From NCBI GenBank assembly GCA_904066235.2, contig CAJFCV020000003.1:2170001-2234000 (forward strand): 64,000 nt of DNA. Direction: 5' to 3'. The position numbers and the translations under genes are program-made. Every line of letters begins with the position of its first letter. The stretch's first letter is position 1. Shown piece by piece: positions 12,791 through 24,592 of this stretch. The notes beneath the pieces are model-generated. The model was not told the origin of the DNA and searched no databases. It saw only the letters and a program-made list of their open reading frames with translations. Origin of the DNA: Bursaphelenchus xylophilus. Taxonomy: Eukaryota; Nematoda; Chromadorea; Rhabditida; Aphelenchoididae.

Positions 12791-13489
12791 GAAAATTTTA
12801 CTCGAAATTAATGCCAAGTTTCGTCAAGATCAAAAAAAAAAATGTTTTTCAAAAAATTTCATTTTGAAAAAAATCGTATTTTAGTGAAAATTTTTTGACC
12901 AAACACTCACCAGTTTACTTTTCCGACCGAAAAATCACCCAAGATTCATACAAAGACCACTAAAAGTCAGCGTAAACCGCTTTTCCCTCATAAACAAATC
13001 GATTCCGACACTGTTTTTTACCGGAAAATGCGGGAAAGCGCAGGAATCGGGTAGAAACAACCTCGAGGTATATTGGAATCGGGGAGTGGAAGAACCAGAA
13101 GGAAAGGAGAGAATGGAGAATATAATCCATGGTCTCTTTTGAAACGGAGGGGAATGTAATAGGCTTTGAGGACGGTTTTCAATATTGTAGATGGGAATGG
13201 AGGGGTCAAACTGGGCTTAGACTATTAAAGATTTCAAAACGATGCTTCCAGAAGAATATTTTTTGATTTTAACCAATTTTGATAAAAAAAATTTTTTTTG
13301 ATTTAAAAATTTTTTGACTTAAAAATCCAGAAATTCTTCAATAGCTAAAGTACGAAATGCCACAAAGAAAAACGTGATAGGATTACAGAGCAAGTCGGGG
13401 ACGCCGATTCAGCTGCAGTCATCAAAACCCGGAAATTCCGTCATCTTAATGTTGAAAAATAGAAAATTTCGAAAAATTTGGAAAATCAC

Positions 13490-14150
13490 AATGCTCCGAT
13501 AAATTTTGTACACACTTTGTTCATAGACCAAGTATCAATTCCTGAAAATCTTAGCTCAGACTTTGCAGGCGCAGCCGAGATATTGAACAATCTTTGCGGC
13601 CGAGGGGGCAGGTAGAAAAAATTGATTTTTTTGAAAGAAAAAACGATTTTCAATTAGAAAAATTAATTTTACTGCGGTAATTTTTTTATTTTTTTTGTGG
13701 AAAAATTAATTAATTATTGAAAAATTAGATTTTTTTTTGAAAATTATTGCAATTTTTGAAAAAAAAAATATTTTTTCACAAGAGAAGCGTACGAAACACG
13801 ACGCTCAGATTTTTTTTAAATTTTGCACACACGTTGTCCATAGGCCACATACCAATTCCTGAAAGTTTCAGCTTAGACTATGCAGGCGCATCCGAGATAT
13901 TGAACGATCTTTGCGGCCGAGGGAGCAGGCAAAACGCGGAGAGCGGTCAGAGAAAGAACACTTTTTTGGCCTAATCTTTGCCAGTTTGGCATGGAAAAAA
14001 TTGATTTTTTGTGGAATGATTACTCAATACGGTAGAATTAGGTAGGAAAACTTTTCATGCCAAAATTCGCAAAAAGGTGTCGCATTTTTGCCAACTTTTG
14101 ATCTAAAAATCTCGGCTATTTCTGATTTGCTCGAGGCAGCTAGAGTCTTG
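13490..14150 (+). repeat. Two adjacent R1 copies, the first truncated
   Basis: Landmarks of the family (TTTGTACACACTTTG, CAATTCCTGAAA, CAGGCGCAGCCGAGATATTGAAC, GCGGCCGAGG) occur at 13498-13615 and again, more completely, at 13800-14150. The A/T-rich linker 13620-13790 and the second copy are repeated in reverse orientation at 19935-20390. Confidence 0.65.
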
Positions 14151-14744
14151 GATATGTCCGGGAAAAATATTCTACATATTTAACTCTTAAACTATTCTAG
14201 AACTCGTTTTTGATATTCCATTTTTCAAGGGAAAATCGGCGATTCAAAAGCAGCTGTAGCAGCTGTTCTGGCCTTTTAGGCCTATGGAAAAACAAGACAA
14301 CTCTTCCTGAAGACCGACGAAGATTTGGAAACCATCTATTTTTGATGGTATATATTATAAAAGGATGATACGGCCTCTGTTTCTTCGGAAACCGGCCGTT
14401 ACTCATATATTACACATGTATAGATGATAACACAAGAGAATGACAAAACATGAAAAAACAAATTTTAGTCTGTGGGAGAATAATGAGGATTTGTCGCAGC
14501 AACGCCTCTTTTCCCGTCGCAGACGTGCAAGAAGTCTTTACAAAACCGAAATTTTTCTATGTTGCCGTGAAAACAGCACAAACCTTGGCCAAATGTGGTG
14601 TCTTTGCGATATATAGGCCACTTATTGACAAGATTTTTGGTCAGATTTGCAAAACGTGGCAGAGAAAATGAAAATTTTTGGATACTTAGCTCTTTTACGC
14701 CTCGGCTTGGCAAAAAAATTTACCACGGAGTCTAAGGCGCTATA

Positions 14745-14894
14745 TCGGTCTGCCGGGAAAATAATGTGGATTTGTCGCAACAAAATTTCTTGCTTAATAA
14801 CACCACTAAATCTTCATCCACAGCTAGCCGTCACAAAGCGAAGATGGGCTATTCCAAGGCGCAATAAATTCACATTATTTTCCCAACAGGCTGG
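14745..14894. mobile_element. MITE of the TCxGTCTGTCGGG family, TA duplication
   Basis: Ends TCGGTCTGCCGGG and CCCAACAGGCTGG form imperfect inverted repeats; TA flanks both sides (14743-14744 and 14895-14896). The interior reads GAAAATAATGTGGATTTG at the left and its complement at the right. A related half-element begins near 14470 (GTCTGTGGGAGAATAATG). Confidence 0.65.
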
Positions 14895-14899
14895 TATAT

Positions 14900-15800
14900 G
14901 TATATATTATATGTATATGCTGTAAACAAAACAATTAAAGACCACTTCAATAAAAACTTCCGTATTTTTCTTCTCCCAAAAATTTCAAAACAACCTTGCC
15001 TTCACGCAGCGGGAACCCAAAATTCTACGGCCGCAGTAACTTCCCAATTCTGCTAAGGTTGACGAACACTGAGAATACGTCAGAGAAAAATGAAAAAGAA
15101 AACTGAAACGTCGCCTGTTACCCAAACTCTTTCGCAACCCACCTCATTAGCCTGCGTTATAGTCATCAACTACAAAAAGGATTGCATTTCACCACTGTTT
15201 TCAATAGAATCAAATTATGAGTCATAGGCGGCAATGTTGGTACAGCTATATATAGTTTGTATAAAACAGCTATGTATTACATATATAGCAAAATTTAATC
15301 TGAAAAAGACGGGGATAAAGTAGCAGCGACGTCAGCAAAAGAGAAGAAAAAAAAGTGATTTTACGAAATGAGAAAACGTGGAGAAGGGGGATATTGTCCA
15401 CTGCGCTTCTCCCCCTTCTCTAAATTTTAGTTGCGAGAAGGAAAGAGAAGATCGAATCGTGAGTCATGCGAGGGATCTACTGAATACGGAGATATCCGCA
15501 CACCTGCGAAACAAAAAACATTTTTTAAAAAACTGGGGAAAAGTAGGAAAAATTTTGAAAAAAGTTGAAAAGAAGCAAAAAAAGTTGAAAAGAAACTAAG
15601 CACAAACATACTTAATTCTGTCTAAAACATATGCGGAGCTTTTTAATCGCGCTTTGCAGGTATTACCGAGGCTTTTTTAAAGTCAAAAGTCATCAAAATG
15701 TGAACATTGCAAATTTTGCATCCCGATTTTGGGGTGAACAAAAAATTGATCGACACGGAACGCAGGGCAGGTGGATACCCGAAAAAAAGGTGGTAGGAGT
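14900..15800. other. Intergenic, no gene or delimitable repeat seen
   Basis: Mixed AT-rich DNA between a MITE and the nested hAT pair. No frame longer than about 75 codons, and none with a recognisable domain or splice signals. An A/G-rich stretch at 15340-15600 gives low-complexity Lys-rich frames only. Confidence 0.4.
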
Positions 15801-15809
15801 GCCTACGAG

Positions 15810-16207
15810 CAGGGGTGGTCAGCGGACACTATTTTTCCGATTTTCGGCCCGCGGCCCGGCCCGTCTAATTACCGGCCCGGCCCGGCCCGTCTAGTCTTTT
15901 TCCAGGCCCGGCCCGGCCCGTGACGGGCCCGTTTATAGAGGGTTCTGCGAACTGCGCCCAAGCTTGGGATCTAAACTGAGGCAAAAAAGGCGTTGATATA
16001 GCTAGTAAAGGATCAATGTGATAGTTTTGTGGTTTTATAATGGCCGGGCCGGGCCGGGCCACTGACCACCCTAGAGGTGGCAATCGGGCTGGGCCGGGCC
16101 TGAGCAGATTTGAAAAAGCCCAGGGCCGGCCTGGTCACTTCGGCCCGCGGGCCGGGCCGCAAAAATCGGCCCGGCCCGGCCCGATTGCCACCTCTAGACC
16201 ACCCCTG
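15810..16207. mobile_element. hAT-type MITE (outer), 8-bp duplication CCTACGAG
   Basis: Ends CAGGGGTGGTCAGCGG and CCxCTGACCACCC+CTG are inverted repeats with the CAGxGGTGG pattern typical of hAT ends. The 8-bp target duplication CCTACGAG is at 15802-15809 and 16208-16215. The interior is GC-rich runs of GGCCCGGCCC. The right end is interrupted by a second element at 16072-16196. Confidence 0.9.
16072..16196. mobile_element. hAT-type MITE (inner), 8-bp duplication GACCACCC
   Basis: 125-bp palindromic element, ends TAGAGGTGGCAATCGGGC and GCCCGATTGCCACCTCTA. The duplication GACCACCC is at 16064-16071 and 16197-16204. The target lies in the terminal repeat of the outer hAT element, three bases from its end. 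Confidence 0.92.
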
Positions 16208-16662
16208 CCTACGAGGCCTGACAAAGCCGTTGTGTAGTCGGAGTGCGCTCGGCGAAGGCTCGGCGGAGACTTGGCGAAGGCTTTCAATATGTCCACGTTT
16301 TCTAATTTTAGCTATTATACTCCGCGTACAATGTTTTGACCCCCCTCCTAACTCGGTCCAAAGTGTACTAATTCGGACCAAATTTGGTATGTGGCATACT
16401 CACAGACTAGTAACAAAAAATAACATAGCAGGACATACCTTATAGTTGAATTCCAAAATCTACGGGCAATTTTCAAAAATCACCTTAAAAAATCGAGGAA
16501 AAAGTTTTGACCCCCCTTAAAAAAAAGTTAGATATCGCCAGCGGATGCCACGCAAACCTATTGTAATCGATGTCCCATACCTGAATACAGGTTAATAAAC
16601 GGTTTTCCGTTGAATGCTTCGTTGCATTTGAGGATTCAACGCGTTAAACCGTTTTTGATGTA

Positions 16663-17464
16663 GAGGTGCCCAAAATGGTAAAAATCTTGCCCTAGCGTTT
16701 TCCTAGAGCTCTAAATTGGGTTTATGTTATGTTATTTAGACCTGTATTTACCTTCTCTTTTCGATAAAAGTGCATGGTGGCCTGGCGGTGTAGATTCGGC
16801 AGATACCCTCTTGTCATGCCCAGCCTTGGTGAGCCATTTGCTCTTTGACTCAAGGTCGAGATGTGGTCGTTAGGTCCTCAATGTAATCCTGAGACTCCTA
16901 TTTACTCTCAGTAATGTAAAATGTTTCGATTTGACACGTTTTGGAATGGGTTTCATTCACCTTAATCTTAAGCTTGCCGTTACTGTAGATGACCCCGATT
17001 ACTATTACATCCTCACCTCCCATTTGGCGTTTCATACGTCTCAAATGAGTATGGTGGGTGCTGTAGTGTCTTAAATTACCTGGTCCATCAAATGAAAGCC
17101 GTTTTTGGTGGCTAAAAATCCATTTGAAAAACGCGGGTTTTTCGTTAAGGTGCAGATCGGCGAAGCTGCGCCTGCAAACCATACGAGACCGTGTCAGTGG
17201 GAGTTTATTCTTTGTTTGAGAGTAAATAGGAGTCTCAGGATTACATTGAGGACCTAACGACCACATCTCGACCTTGAGTCAAAGAGCAAATGGCTCACCA
17301 AGGCTGGGCATGACAAGAGGGTATCTGCCGAATCTACACCGCCAGGCCACCATGCACTTTTATCGAAAAGAGAAGGTAAATACAGGTCTAAATAACATAA
17401 CATAAACCCAATTTAGAGCTCTAGGAAAACGCTAGGGCAAGATTTTTACCATTTTGGGCACCTC
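16663..17464. mobile_element. Foldback Tc1/mariner-like element inside the large palindrome (TA duplication)
   Basis: 802 bp with inverted arms of about 250 bp (16663-16912 and 17216-17464), ends GAGGTGCCCAAAATGG / CCATTTTGGGCACCTC, flanked by TA (16661-16662 and 17465-17466). The unpaired centre, about 16920-17215, encodes a Tc1/mariner transposase fragment on the minus strand. Confidence 0.85.
16943..17134 (-). pseudogene. Tc1/mariner (Tc3-like) transposase fragment
   Basis: About 64 residues in one frame read FFKWIFSHQKRLSFDGPG, then MGGEDVIVIGVIYSNGKLK. They align by eye with the Tc3-type catalytic block, where FSDEKKFNLDGPDG is followed by a GGG(S/T)VMVWG motif. The aspartate of SDEKKF is replaced by His, and the first Asp and the final Glu/Asp regions are missing. 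It is therefore a relic that cannot be catalytic. It lies in the loop of the 16663-17464 foldback and supports assigning that element to the TA-targeting group. Confidence 0.75.
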
Positions 17465-17468
17465 TATA

Positions 17469-18834
17469 CTGCCCGACAATTAAAAGTGAAGTCTCGATTC
17501 TGAGCCCGATATTGCCCTGAGGCACAAGGTGTTCCCCCAGGCCTCTTCGGTACCCTACGCCGATACAGAGTACCAATTTTCAGACATGTGCACTTTAAAC
17601 GCACTGTGCAACGAGCGATTGAAAAATTTTTGGGCGACAATTAAAAGTGAAGTTTTTACTTTTTGGACTTACCTGACCTTTTGAGGGATCTGTTGGGACG
17701 GAAACCGTGCAGAGACATAGTCAAGGTTACAGTGAAGAGCCCTAGACACAATTTACGAAAATTGTCCAAATTTTATGGTACCATTTCCCGGCATCAAGAC
17801 GCGGGGTTTAGGTGCCACAAAACGGGGCCTTTAGGCACTATTTGTTGTAAGACTGGTAATTTTATGATGCTGAATACATTTTCTGACTAACTTCATACAA
17901 ATAATGCTGCGAGTTTGTCAAATTTTGGCCCGCTTCAAAGCGTGCTTATCGACAACGGTACTAGTCAAGGAGAATATCGATGCAATTTCGAAAGATGAGA
18001 TGCAGAATCAGCGTGAATTTTGTCTTGTACTTTTCGATCACCCTCTTAGCAGCTAAAAACAGCGTTGTTTACTTGGAATTGCGTACTTACCCCGTTTTTA
18101 CCATACACTTAACTTAACTTGGTATATAAGCATTTTTCGCATAACTCGATGCAGCGAAACGGTAAATTTCAGCAACTTTAGGAAACCGTTGTGATACCCG
18201 CTATTTTTGTCTCTAAAAGGAGCGATAACATAAAAAGTAAAGTTTTTAGGAAAGAAGGATATCTATCCACCCCGATCCTACTATCAAACCGAGAGGGGTA
18301 CTGGTTCCTGCTACGGTATAAGTCAAAATAGGCACCTAGCCGTTATCCATATCAACAAGAACGATTTGAAGCGCACCAAAACTTGACATACTCGCAGCAT
18401 TATTTGGACAAACAATGCCACAAGATGCACTCAGCATCATAAAATTACCAGTCTTACAACAAATAGTGCCTAAAGGCCCCGTTTTGTGGCACCTAAACCC
18501 CGCGTCTTGATGCCGGAAATGGTACCATAAAATTTGGACAATTTTCGTAAATTGTGTCTAGGGCTCTTCACTGTAACCTTGACTATGTCTCTGCACGGTT
18601 TCCGTCCCAACAGATCCCTCAAAAGGTCAGGTAAGTCCAAAAAGTAAAAACTTCACTTTTAATTGTTGCCCAAAAATTTTTCAATCGCTCGTTGCACAGT
18701 GCGTTTAAAGTGCACATGTCTGAAAATTGGTACTCTGTATCGGCGTAGGGTACCGAAGAGGCCTGGGGGAACATCTTGTGCCTCAGGGCAATATCGGGCT
18801 CAGAATCGAGACTTCACTTTTAATTGTCGGGCAG
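17469..18834. mobile_element. Second foldback element inside the large palindrome (TA duplication)
   Basis: 1,366 bp with arms of about 440 bp, ends CTGCCCGACAATTAAAAG / CTTTTAATTGTCGGGCAG, and TA at 17467-17468 and 18835-18836. The arm contains a second internal copy of the GACAATTAAAAGTGAAG end motif at 17634. The centre, about 17910-18390, is unique and non-coding. Only two bases separate this element's left TA from the right TA of the previous element. Confidence 0.85.
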
Positions 18835-19904
18835 TATACATCAAAAACGGTTTAACGCGTTGAATCCTCAAATGCAACGAAGCATTCAACGGAAAACCGT
18901 TTATTAACCTGTATTCAGGTATGGGACATCGATTACAATAGGTTTGCGTGGCATCCGCTGGCGATATCTAACTTTTTTTTAAGGGGGGTCAAAACTTTTT
19001 CCTCGATTTTTTAAGGTGATTTTTGAAAATTGCCCATAGATTTTGGAATTCAACTATAAGGTATGTCCTGCTATGTTAATTTTTGTTACTAGTCTGTGAG
19101 TATGCCACATACCAAATTTGGTCCGAATTAGTACACTTTGGACCGAGTTAGGAGGGGGGTCAAAACATTGTACGCGGAGTATATTAACGTTATTTTTCTT
19201 TACCCTAAGTACAGTAACATATACAAGACCAAAATTTGCGGCAAAAAACGTAACTTTTATCTCGATATTATTGATGTAAGTGCATCTAAAATACCTCAAG
19301 ACAGATGATAAGGTATCCTAGGACTCCATCAATCTTATTATTTCTGCTAACTAAGCGTGTGTGGACGAAGCGCCTATACGGCGCAGGAAATGCGCCGGAT
19401 TGACGTGCCACGCTTTTTCTTAAACTCCAAATATCTCACCGAGCTCACACGAAATCCGACGAAACTGATATCAAAAAGAAAACAAAGTAAATCCGAGAGA
19501 AAAAACAACCGAAATTTGATATAACCGTGATATATTATACATGACCAAAAAAGATGTTCAGAAAGCATTGATGAGCCCGAATCAGGAAGTGCCACATCAC
19601 GGTACGGTGGTCAATGCTCATTCGAGGGTGTGTTTGACTTGGAAAAACGGATGCGGAAATTCGTTTTTTGGCCACCAAAGGATACGTTGCGAACAGGATA
19701 TCTTGCCGTGCAATCTAATCGACACTTTGGAGTCATTTTCGTGTCCAAAACGTCTCAAAGTACAGTGAAGTGTTCAGTGACGTCAAAAAAATGGAAAAAA
19801 ATGTCCTTTTTGGAACCAAAAAATCAATTTTTTAAAACGAAAAATTAAAGTTTTTGAGAAAAAAAATGATAATTTATAAAAAAAAATGATTTTTAGGAAA
19901 AAAT

Positions 19905-20215
19905 ATCGAAAAATTTTTTTTGCGAATTTTGCCATAAAAACTGTCGTGTGTTAATCTACTGTATTGAGTAATTTTTCCACAAAAAATCAAATTTTTCCAC
20001 GCAAAACTGCCAAAGATACGGCCAAAAAAGTGTTTTCTCTCTGACCGCTCTCCGCGTTTCGCATACTCTCTCGGTCCCAAAGTTCGTTCAATATCTCGGC
20101 TGCGCCTGCAAAAAACGAGCTGAAACTTTCAGGAATTGATGTGTGGCCTATTGATAACATGTGTGCAAAATTTAGAGAAAATCCGAGCATCGCACTTCTA
20201 ACGCTCCTCTTGTAA
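19905..20215 (-). repeat. R1 repeat copy, inverted
   Basis: Reverse complement of the 13800-14150 copy. Landmarks: CCACGCAAAACTGCCAAAGATACGG, CTCTCTGACCGCTCTCCGCGT, CAATATCTCGGCTGCGCCTGCA, CAGGAATTGATGTGTGGCC. The A/T linker beyond it (20215-20390) is also shared with 13620-13790, in inverted order. Confidence 0.7.
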
Positions 20216-20399
20216 AAAAATAATATTTTTTTTTCAAAAATTGCAATAATTTTCCAAAAAAAATCAAATTTTTCAATAATTAATTAATTTTTCCACAAAA
20301 AAATCAAAAATTTACCGCAGTAAAATTAATTTTTCTAATTGAAAATCGTTCTTTCTTTCAAAAAAGTCAGTTTTTTCCCTTAAAAAAGATCAATTTTAT

Positions 20400-20980
20400 C
20401 GATTTTTTCCGCCTATAAATCAATTTTTTCCTCAAAAAATCAAGAAAATTTCCCCAAAAAAGATTATTTATCATTTTTTTTTCTTTCAAAAACACGCAAC
20501 TTTGAAAGTGAACCCAGCTCCAAGACGTACATATCTGATGAAACCGACGACCGGCAATGCTCCTGAAATTACATCGGAGGAATAAGAAAGGAAATGGAGC
20601 GGGACTCTGAATTTACAAAGCCTGCGCAAACAAAACCCTTGGCCTAATATTCGAGGCAGAACACGTTGACTCGAGAGCGGGGAACCCTAGAGAGAAGACC
20701 CGCCCTAGGACCGGCCCTTTGACCCAATTTTTCGCGCACAAGTTGGGGGATTTTGAAGCGACAAATTAGCAGAGATCAAGTAGGTTGAAATGAAGATCGA
20801 AACGAAGGTGCTTTGACAAGTTTATTACTTGGTAACACGCCCAGATCATGAGGAAAGTTGGCATACGGAATGTGGAGCATCCACAAACTACTTGCTGAAA
20901 GTCTTGGGTCGAATTTTTCCATGACAGCCCAGTTTTTGGTTGGAAAACCCAAAAATGCATCTTTGACATTTACAAGGAAA
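20400..20980. other. Intergenic, no gene seen
   Basis: A short GC-richer island (20600-20760) lies between two R1 copies. I could not match it to rRNA, tRNA or a protein family, and no frame with start and splice sites stands out. Confidence 0.35.
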
Positions 20981-20984
20981 GTAC

Positions 20985-21335
20985 TCCAAGTGCGACGCTC
21001 AGATTTTCTTTAAAATTCGCACACACATCGGGTATGGAATAACTATCAATTCCTGAAAGTTTTAGCTCGCGCTTTGCGGGCGCCGCCGAGATATCGAATG
21101 ATTTTTGCCACCGAGAGAGCACGCGAAACGCGGAGAGCGATCAGAGAGAAAAACGCTTTTTGGCCATAACTTTGGCAGTTTCGTGCGGAAAAATTTGATT
21201 TTTTGTAGAAACATTATCCTTTACGGTAGAAATAAGCACTAAACTTTTCGTGCCGAAATTCGGCAAAAAGTCCTAAATTTTTGCCGGCTTTCGATCTAAA
21301 GACCTCTTTGCCAACTTCGCGTGGAAAAATTTGCT
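20985..21335 (+). repeat. R1 repeat copy
   Basis: Begins near AAGTGCGACGCTCAGATTTT and carries all family landmarks in order: CACACATCGG, CAATTCCTGAAAGTTTTAGCTC, CGCCGAGATATCGAA, GAGAGAGCACGCGAAACGCG, TTTGGCAGTTTCGTGCGG. Among the better-preserved copies. Confidence 0.75.
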
Positions 21336-21356
21336 TTTTTGTAAAAACGTTGCGGT

Positions 21357-21613
21357 TACTGACCTAATCCAGTGGCAAAAAACGTACCATTTTGCATTCG
21401 GGAAGCGTCAAAAATGTAGCAAAATGCCTCCATCTCCAAAAAAAAAAACACCGTTTTGAAGGGCGCGCCCGTCGCCATGCAAAAAAGCGGGCGCGTTTTT
21501 GAAATCGGAGTTTTTCACTTGGAGAGGGAGGTATTTTGCCACATTTTTTGATGCTTGCTGGATGCAAAATGGTACGTTTCTTGCACAGGATCAGGTCCGA
21601 CACTGTACCTTCT
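21357..21613. repeat. R2 palindromic element
   Basis: About 250-bp palindrome with ends ACCTxATCCAGTGGCAAAAA / TTGCACAGGATCAGGTCC and the landmark ACGTACCATTTTGCAT at each end. The centre is GAAGGGCGCGCCC. This is one of at least seven copies or partial copies of the R2 family in the window. No coding capacity. Confidence 0.8.
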
Positions 21614-22254
21614 AACCGTAAGGTAGAAATAAGAAATACAGGAGACAATATCAAAACTTTCATCATAACATACCATCCGTCAAATCAATCTTCGGTTTGT
21701 TACAGACTGCAAACCATCTGAAACGCCGGCAAAAACGCCCAATTTTCCGAAAAACACGTCCTTTTTTAAAAGTTTGTTGAAACTTTTTTCCAGTCCACGT
21801 GTTTCTCCCCCGCAAAATCCTGAAAATCTCGGACCTGCCTTCGCCTTTTTTTTCTATCTTCCCGAAATGGTAATTGAGACGCCCTCCCAGTCCACTCGAA
21901 TCAACGGCAAAGACAGAGGAGTCCGAAGGCTCAAAAAAGAGGGTTCTTCCAGAGTCCAAGATGTCTGGAAAGTTACAAGTGAGAGCAAAGAGTAAAAATC
22001 GAAAAAAAAACAAAAAAAAGAGAAATTCGAGATGACAATGCCTTTATTGTCGGATCATTTTAGCGAAATGTCCGACAAATTTTCGCGGAACTCCCGAACG
22101 CATTATCAATTGGGTTTTTATGTCACCTTTTGTCGGGTCGGGGGGAATAATAAAGAATTATTGTTCGGGTTTTTATGTCATGCAGTTAATATAATATATC
22201 TTGCAGGAATTATTTACTGTTTATTTTGCAGAAAATTATATGCTGTTTTTCACG

Positions 22255-22690
22255 ATCTAGTACTCAAAGTGCGATGCTCAGATTTTGATGAAACTTGGCA
22301 CAGATTTAGAATAATTTTTTCGGAAATATATGCGAGATTTCTAGCTCGCGCTTTGCAGAAACAACCGAGATTTTTACTTCGAAAGTCGGCCAAAATTTCG
22401 GACTTTTTGCCGAATTTCTGCACGAAAAGTTTCATGCCTATTTCTACCGTAAAGGATAATGTTTCTACAAAAAATCAAAATTTTCCTCAGGAAATTGAAA
22501 GAGATATAGCCAAAAAGTGTTTTTTCTCTCCCTACCGCTCTCTACGTTTCGCGTACTCTCTCGTTCGACAAGATCATTGAAATCGTCGGTTCCAAAACAC
22601 GAGATGAAAGTTTCGGATATTGATATGTATCCTCTTCCCGGCATATGCGCAAAATTTTCAAGAAATCTGAACGTTGCACTTGGAACACTT
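22255..22690 (+). repeat. R1 repeat copy, complete with both ends
   Basis: Left end CAAAGTGCGATGCTCAGATTT and right end AAATCTGAACGTTGCACTTGG are inverted repeats, showing that R1 is a palindromic element whose ends are (C)AAGTGCGAYGCTCAGATTT. The interior keeps the CCGCTCTCTACGTTTCGCGTA landmark. Confidence 0.75.
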
Positions 22691-23049
22691 CACTTGTAAA
22701 ATTTTCAATTATTTTTTGGGTTACTGTTGATGAGGAACTCAGTTTTGGTGATTTCTAATCTGTTATTCTTTTTTAAAGTCTTTCTTTTTGAAGTATACTA
22801 AATTAGTGATGATTGGCTACATGGAAAAACAAGACGAAACGAACAGCTTGCTTTTTTCAACTTTCTGGAGCGTTATAAATAAAACGGCAAATCTTCATTT
22901 TTAAAAAGCCAGTAAAGCAAAAAAAAAAAAATATAATACATTGGAAACGTGCTTTTTACGGCGTGGAAACAAAATTTCCAAACAGTTTCTTTGTCTACTG
23001 TACCAGTAACAACAAAAAAAGTAGTATGCTGACATTCTAATTTTATACT

Positions 23050-23202
23050 TGCTGACTAATATTTTGCATCCGGGAAGCATCAGAAAATGTAGTGAAATGT
23101 CTGGGAGGGTATTTTGATGCATTTTTTGATACGTCCCAGATGCAAAATGGTACGTTTTTTGCCACTGGATCTGGTCCGCGATCTGGTCCGGCACTGTAGT
23201 TA
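23050..23202. repeat. R2 element, truncated
   Basis: TTTTGCATCCGGGAAGCATC followed closely by its complement GATACGTCCCAGATGCAAAA; the end reads GCCACTGGATCTGGTCC. One arm and the centre are shortened. Confidence 0.65.
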
Positions 23203-23919
23203 ACGCAATTAGATATTTTATCATTGCTGTTACTGTGTCACCAATTTTGTTCCATATTTCTTGAGTGTTTCCAAAAAAGTTAGTCTTTGTATTCAAAACT
23301 ATCCTTTGAACAGGTTAACTCAACAAACCAATAGCAGTTTCTCACAGCCCTTATCGCCATAAACAGATACTGCTAAAAATATTGCTGTTCTCAGCCTATT
23401 GCTGACCGAAACCGAACAAATAAAAAATTTACGAGAATTTTGTTGTAATATTACATTTTATTTTTAGCCAAAATTTGTTTTGATCACTGCTGTTTATCCT
23501 CCAAACCATATCAAAATCCACTCACAATCGCAAAACATCCCATTTGCACGCTCGCTTAATCCGATGTTAGTCATCTTCGCATAAACAACTTTTGACAAAC
23601 CACTAAAAGTGAACGATCTTCAGCGTGACGCCGCGCTTACAAAACCCTCAATTCGTTTTTTTTTTTTTATTTTGTCATTCTTTTTTTTTGTCAAACCCGA
23701 CGTTTTTTTTATTTTTTGCGTAATCCGACGGAACATTTAGTCTGTAAACGGTTGGGTGGTATAGTGACAAGTTTTGGGAAGTAAGTTGTCGATTTGAATC
23801 GCGGTGCGATGTTGCGGACAACAAGGCGCGGGCATGTCTTTGCGGGCAGGTTTCTTGAGCAAAGATAGTAGCTAATAAAAATTTCAAACTAATCAGCGAC
23901 TTCTATGTTGCCCGTTGCA

Positions 23920-24245
23920 AAATCCTTTGGGATTTTTAGGCTGAAAGTTGGCAGAAATGTGACACTTTTTTGTAAGCTTTGGCATAGAAAGTTTTCATAC
24001 CAATTTCAACCTTACAGTTAGATGGCAATCTTTCCACAAAAGGTCATTTTTTCGCGGAAAACCAGCAAGGTTATAACCAAAAAGTGTTTTCCCTCTGACC
24101 GCTCTCCGCGTTTCGCTTACTCTGAAAGTATCGTTGAATATCACGGCGCTCCCTGCAAAGCGCAAACGCAAACTTTCAGTAATTGCTTTATGGGCTGTGC
24201 TTAAAAATTTAAGAAAAATCTGAGCGCCGTCCTTAGGATACTTCC
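23920..24245 (-). repeat. R1 repeat copy, inverted
   Basis: Landmarks CTCTGACCGCTCTCCGCGTT, AATATCACGGCGCTCCCTGCA and ACTTTCAGTAATTG in inverted order. It ends about 350 bp upstream of the TIL-domain gene start. Confidence 0.65.
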
Positions 24246-24592
24246 CCTGTCTTTGCAAGACGTAGTATAGTACATTTACATATATATTTATACATGAAAA
24301 CTCATACCGATAACGCGTGTTAACCTCACAACGTATCGATTGCCTCGGGCGACGAGTAATTTCACGATAAAAAAAAAACTTTCACACTAAAGGCAGTGTC
24401 GCAATCGTTATATTACATTCAATTTTCAGGTCCAAAACCACCAATTGACCATTGTTTGTACAGCTGACACTCTGCACAATTGAAATATCATTCTTCGTGC
24501 AATCACAGAAAAGTTTTGAGCCAGTCTTAATAATATATTAACTATGGGTTGCTGAGTTTCGTATATCAGTAATTGAGCAACATATAGGAATC

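Larger units (their letters stand above)
16318..19181. mobile_element. Large palindromic element with two further elements at its dyad centre
   Basis: Arms of about 345 bp (16318-16662 and 18835-19181) are near-perfect inverted repeats, with ends TACTCCGCGTACAATG / CATTGTACGCGGAGTA and TA on each side. The arms contain GACCCCCCT stretches and a CGGTTTTCCGTTGAATG landmark. Removing the two inserted elements and one TA copy for each brings the arms together as GATG(TA)3CATC, a perfect dyad. No frame in the arms is coding. Confidence 0.85.

Noticed and set aside
23735..23885. tRNA-like stretch (GGTTGGGTGGTATAGTGAC ... GATTTGAATCG)
   Set aside because: The A-box-like part is recognisable but the B box is degenerate and no stems form; not called.
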